DNA of 64,000 nt from Prochilodus magdalenae (Eukaryota; Chordata; Actinopteri; Characiformes; Prochilodontidae): NCBI GenBank assembly GCA_024036415.1, contig JAMWET010005455.1, positions 1,011,273 through 1,075,272 on the forward strand. The letters are read 5' to 3'. Position 1 is the stretch's first letter. Every line of letters starts with the position of its first letter. Position numbers and translations under genes: made by a program. The notes beneath the pieces were generated by a model. That model did not search any database, was not told where the DNA came from, and saw only the letters and a list, made by a program, of their open reading frames with translations. Below, one piece after another: positions 59,979 through 64,000 of this stretch.

Positions 59979-60426
59979 GTCGATGTCAGCAGGTCGATGT
60001 CAGCGCCGGTCAAGCCCTCCTTGATCAGAGTCAGGTGCGAGCGCAGAGCGTGAGAGCCAGAGGCAAGCAATATGTGTCTGAACGGACTCTCCCGGGAAGA
60101 CACGTAGGGAGAAAGGAAATTCCTCTCCACCCCCATGATTCGGTTATTGGTGATGCGACACTGCTCCACGTCCTCGAGGTCACAGTTCTGAATGATGCTA
60201 TTGAGTTTTTTGGAAGCACGACTATACGAGCCCAAAGCAGACATCAACCACTCCATTTTCAGTGTCTTTGGCACGCGGCCAGACGACTGCACTCTATTGA
60301 GCAGAGCCACGTTCCTGAGGGTGATGTTGGTGTACGTCTCCACGTTCAGTCTGAGCAGGTGGTCAAGCACCAGCCGAAGAGCCATCTGTCCAGCTAACTC
60401 TCCCGCTGTCTTGGTCAGCATAGGTA
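59978..60426 (-). pseudogene. orphan transferrin receptor-like C-terminal fragment
   Basis: Transferrin receptors bind iron-loaded transferrin; their C-terminal helical domain mediates dimerisation and ligand binding. The minus strand encodes about 150 residues of that domain: TAGELAGQMALRL near the start, NNRIMGVERNFLSPYVS and then ESPFRHILLASGSHAL. Frame and residues are well preserved. On the C-terminal side the reading breaks off after GADIDLL, where about 30 family residues ending in the TWTIQGAANAL region should follow; instead it enters the 39-bp minisatellite and stops. On the N-terminal side it is cut by the CACTG end of a transposon. It is either one exon of a gene whose other parts lie beyond 64000 or a dead fragment. 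TfR1 versus TfR2 type cannot be decided. Confidence 0.8.
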
Positions 60427-61420
60427 CACTGTAAAAAATGTCTGTTAAATTAACAGTAATGTGGTGTAAAATCACAACATAAAAAACTGTAAATAGAAAC
60501 AGAATAAAGTTTTGTGTAAATTACAGTTAAATATAGTAAAATTCTAAACCAAACAGAACTGTAAACTTTAAAGCAAAAACATGTTAAAAGAAGCATTTTT
60601 CTTTGTAGAATTTACAGTTTACTGTAATTCAAACAAAGAAACCTGTAATACAACATGCATTAGAATACAGTTAAAATTACAGCATCATAATGTTAATATT
60701 CAGATTTTTATGTGTATAATTTCTTTAATACGGAACAAAATTGTACTACATTTTACAAATTCATGTGGTATATTATATAGATAACACTATGTACAAATAC
60801 AGTTAGTTTATTTGTTAAAAACACAGATGAAATGTGTTTAGGATTGACTGGGCCTATATATTGACATATCAGCAGGTTAATAGCAACATGTAGTAGTAGT
60901 GGGGTTACAATAAAAGGTATATTAACTGTTTTCATTGCCTGTACCTAATTTAAAATATTTTTGCATTAAGTTAAAATTTTCCCTAAAACCTGCACTTTCT
61001 TATTTTGTTCACTGTACAAAATATTTGATCTGCATATAAGTGCAGGTAATTACAATGAACATGGAATATGTTGATATGTTAATTCATAAATACTAAATTT
61101 AATATTAATAATAATAAATGATTAAGGCAATGACAATTAAGTATAGGTAGTGACCGGTAGTGTACGTTGTGTGTGTATACATATATATATTTATTTCTGA
61201 AAGAAAATCTCCATTATTGTCCCATGAAGTTCTTTATTTTTGTATCATATTAATTGCTCAACAACTGGCAATGATAAAATATAAATGTAATGTCATTTAA
61301 TATTTTTTTCATGCTGCCTTGGAACTGTCATGATATTTCCTCAAAAATAAAGATATGCGTTTTAATGTGTAAATTAAATGAGCTCTGACTGGTCCAATCA
61401 CGGAGAAGCAGAAGAAGTTT

Positions 61421-62850
61421 GTGAAGCCAATTCTGTACCAAGATGCTTTTGAAATTGTCAACCCCCTTGGCTCTGTAAGAAAAAAGTTGTTGCAGTCTAT
61501 CTTTCTGTGGGAAATTTACCTGCTCATGTGCGGTCCAATACAAATCACATGTCCCTTGTCTTACTGTGTGGAGAGAATGACTTTAAAAGATTTGAAAGAA
61601 AATGGAATTACTGTAGGCAATGAAACAGTCAAAGGGGCTCTGTATTGTATTGCTGGTAATAATCTGGGTTCACACAGCACTGGTGAGTTTACTGAAAACT
61701 TTAGTCGTTCTCAGTACTTTTGCAGATACTGTGAAATCACACGAAGTGAGTTTCAGAGTGATCCAAATCCAACTGAAGGTGGAGACAGTCAAGACATCAA
61801 AGGCATAAAGGTAAGCTCTGTTTTTAATACTCTGACATCATTTCATGTTTGCCAGTCTGGTCTTCCACCTTGTTTAGGTCATGGCCTATTTGAAGGTGTG
61901 TTATCCTGTGACGTTTCTCTGTACTTGAAGCATTTCATTAAGAAAAAAATGGTTTACATATTCACTGTTCACCCGGTGCATTAAGCAGTTCAAGTACAAA
62001 GAAGCTGAGGCTCTCACAAAGCCGTGCTCTGTAAACTCTGGTGTCTCCAAGGTTTCGGGTCAAGCTATCCAGAATTTGGAATTTCTTAAGGTTGCTGCTT
62101 GTATTAATTGATGACAAAGTGCAAAATCCAGAATGTTGTGTGAATGATGTGTGGAAGGTAATTCTCCAGCTTAAAGATGTTGTCGAGATGATTTGTGCAC
62201 AGAAGATTTCTTTGTCACAGGTGGTCTATCTTGACATTTAATCCAAGAATATTTGGAATCAAGAATGTTTTTGTTTCTGTTTTTGAGTCCAATAAAACCA
62301 AAACACCATTTCTTGCATCACTATCCGGCACTAATTTTGAAATTTGGCCCCTTGATCAGGTTGTGGACAATGCGCTTCGAAAGTAAACACAGTTACTTCA
62401 AGAGGTGCTCTAGGCAACTGAAAAACTTCTAAAACATCTGCGTAACATTATCTGAAAGACATCAGATGTTCCAGGCATATCTTTTAGCTGGGCCAGGATG
62501 TAGTCAGCTTCTGCAAGTCAAAGACAGTTGTGCTTTCTACCCCAGCCTGTACAGTGATGCAATTAAAACATGCCCAGTGTGAGAGAGTTTAGCTTTTCAG
62601 AACGACCAAGATATCACCTAGTGTTTCCACAGACATGCAGTATAAGGGTTACATAACTATAAGAAAGGACATTCCTTGTGTCAGAGAAAAATGATAAGCA
62701 CATGGCGTTTGGAGAAACTATTCTCATTATTTTAATTCAGAATGATTACAGCTGTTGTATATATTTGTGATGGAGTTATACATAAAGCTGACTTTATTCC
62801 TGAGTAACCATCTGTAACTCAGTGACAAAAAAGAGTTCAGGGCTTGAAAT
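61421..62850 (+). pseudogene. relic of a fish multi-copy transposon-type protein (first ORF)
   Basis: The open segment 61421-61984 has cysteine-rich and glycine-rich motifs: ALYCIAGNNLGSHSTG, YFCRYCEITRSEF and LPPCLGHGLFEGVLSCDV. Further pieces in other frames follow: the region reading FRVKLSRIWNFLRLL (62050), PFLASLSGTNFEIWPLDQVV (62310), and then RCSRQLKNF-like and AYLLAGPGCSQLLQVKD-like stretches up to 62850. I recognise the motif order from uncharacterised multi-copy fish proteins and cannot name the enzyme. Several frameshifts and stops mean it is no longer functional. Confidence 0.6.
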
Positions 62851-63569
62851 CTTTTCTTAAATGTCCTTAATAACGGACACTTGGTAGATTTTTATGCCAT
62901 TATCATACGACGTTGTTAACGGGCATTCCACTGAGAAATTGAGAGCGTGTTGTGTATCACAAAAAAAAAAACATGTTCTCTATGGCACTGTGGAGGAGAA
63001 AGAAACCAGATTAAAAAAGTCACCAAAATGCTACATAGAAATGATTTAAAACACAACCTATTTATTGATATTTAAATGTACTTAATAACAGCAGATTTTT
63101 ACAGTTGTACAGAAAAACAGTAAATCCTCACTCAGGTTATGCCACGTAGCACTGAGAAACAATTTAATGGGAGTATACTGAATATTATATCTCCCGGTAA
63201 AGGGACAACTCTCAAAATCAGCTTCTGCTTTTTTGTGGTATGGAGGTTTATTTAAGGTTTTAGGGTTTATATGAGTTATATGCGTACATATGAATAAATG
63301 CTGCTCGCACTGCCTGACAAAGTTGGATGTTGAGATAGTAGCATAAATAAATGGGTATACAATGTTTTCGTAATAAATTGCTTGGTTAGTAAACCTCAGT
63401 AGAGGTTCCTCTTGTCTGTATGTACTATAATGTGTTACTTGACAAATTTTATTTTTAATTAATTTAAACAATTTTTTTCATGGTTTCACTTGGAGCAAAC
63501 ATTTTTACGCACTGCCATTACTGAGGTCTTGCCTGACCTTTCAGAGGTGACAAAAGATATTTTCTAAGA

Positions 63570-64000
63570 GACCTTACAGTCCATTGGGTGGATACCTATG
63601 ATAATTTTCAGTTTATTGAAAAAGCTGATTTGCTATCAGTGTTGAGGCCAATTCAAACCCGCAAAGTTCTTGCTGCTTGGAAGCTGAGATGTAAGTACAT
63701 TTTTGCAGTACACAATGTCACGTTTGGCCAAAGAGGTTTGCATTTAAGAACAGTTTTAATCTTTTGTTTGTTTTGTTGTTTTTGCAGGGCCAGACTCCTG
63801 AAACTAGTAGCTCCTCTGTTGGTTGCGCTCTCACCAGGATCACCCTTGCATTCTTGCCTTCACTTTTCACCCAGAAGTTCATCCCTACAGCCTTTCCAGC
63901 AGCTGCCAAAGCCCTAAAAGATGACCTTGGTTGGGTGGACTGCTTTGCGATACCTTAGGTTGATAAGTTCCCAGAAGAAACTGGAAGTCATTGGAGAGAG
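63570..64000 (+). pseudogene. relic of a second fish multi-copy ORF, with a SAM-like segment
   Basis: The first part (IEKADLLSVLRPIQTRKVLA, then AWK) resembles a small SAM-like N-terminal region found in uncharacterised fish proteins. A short intron-like gap, 63691 (gtaagt) to about 63787 (ttgcag), is followed by TPETSSSSVG and by LGWVDCFAIP, after which an in-frame stop interrupts a segment continuing DKFPEE. The window ends here, so the rest is not visible. Confidence 0.5.

Larger units (their letters stand above)
60427..64000 (+). mobile_element. EnSpm/CACTA-like DNA transposon, left end and decayed coding part (runs off the right edge)
   Basis: The left end is CACTGTAAAAAATG, followed over about 250 bases by repeated actgtaaa and tttacagt subterminal motifs, an arrangement typical of CACTA-type elements. 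Two coding relics follow, at 61421-62850 and 63570-63960, both resembling multi-copy proteins found in many fish genomes. The right end is outside the window, so the superfamily and size remain inferred. Bases 60700-61400 and 62870-63560 are AT-rich with nothing recognised. Confidence 0.55.

Overview
This is a stretch of vertebrate nuclear DNA, almost certainly from a teleost fish. It is AT-rich, the genes are split by GT-AG introns, and the space between exons is filled with Tc1-like transposons, a tRNA-derived SINE, other short dispersed repeats, microsatellites and two large minisatellites typical of fish. The repeat families look ostariophysan (characin, catfish or knifefish), but that is an impression and was not tested.

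Layout from left to right. (1) 1-5144, minus: the first four coding exons of atg4a, which runs off the left edge; its intron 4 holds a complete 1.6 kb Tc1-like element. (2) 5145-5440: a short head-to-head interval that probably serves as a shared promoter. (3) 7342-9643, plus: ankrd46, three coding exons. (4) 12214-19099, plus: tmem185, seven exons, of which the third is scrambled and frameshifted. (5) 19100-24000: tmem185 3' flank, a minisatellite and a truncated Tc1-like element. (6) 24457-42129, plus: stk26 (MST4 kinase), eleven coding exons, 411 codons, complete. (7) 46296-about 55050, minus: frmd7, twelve exons. It converges on stk26, the same arrangement as STK26-FRMD7 on human Xq26. (8) 57065-59978: a minisatellite of about 2.9 kb with a 39-bp unit. 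(9) 59978-60426, minus: an orphan piece of a transferrin-receptor C-terminal domain, with the minisatellite on one side and a transposon end on the other. (10) 60427-64000: an EnSpm/CACTA-like element carrying decayed ORFs and running off the right edge.

The genes are not an operon or a pathway. atg4a processes LC3/GABARAP in autophagy. ankrd46 and tmem185 encode small membrane proteins. stk26 is a GCKIII kinase. frmd7 is a FERM-domain cytoskeletal adaptor. Their relation is shared synteny.

I found no clear new biological system. The items most worth checking are the broken tmem185 exon 3, the transferrin-receptor fragment trapped between two repeats, the higher-order structure of the 39-bp minisatellite, the CACTA-like element with its two-part coding relic, and several small repeat families (palindromic and Tc1-derived) that occur many times in the window.
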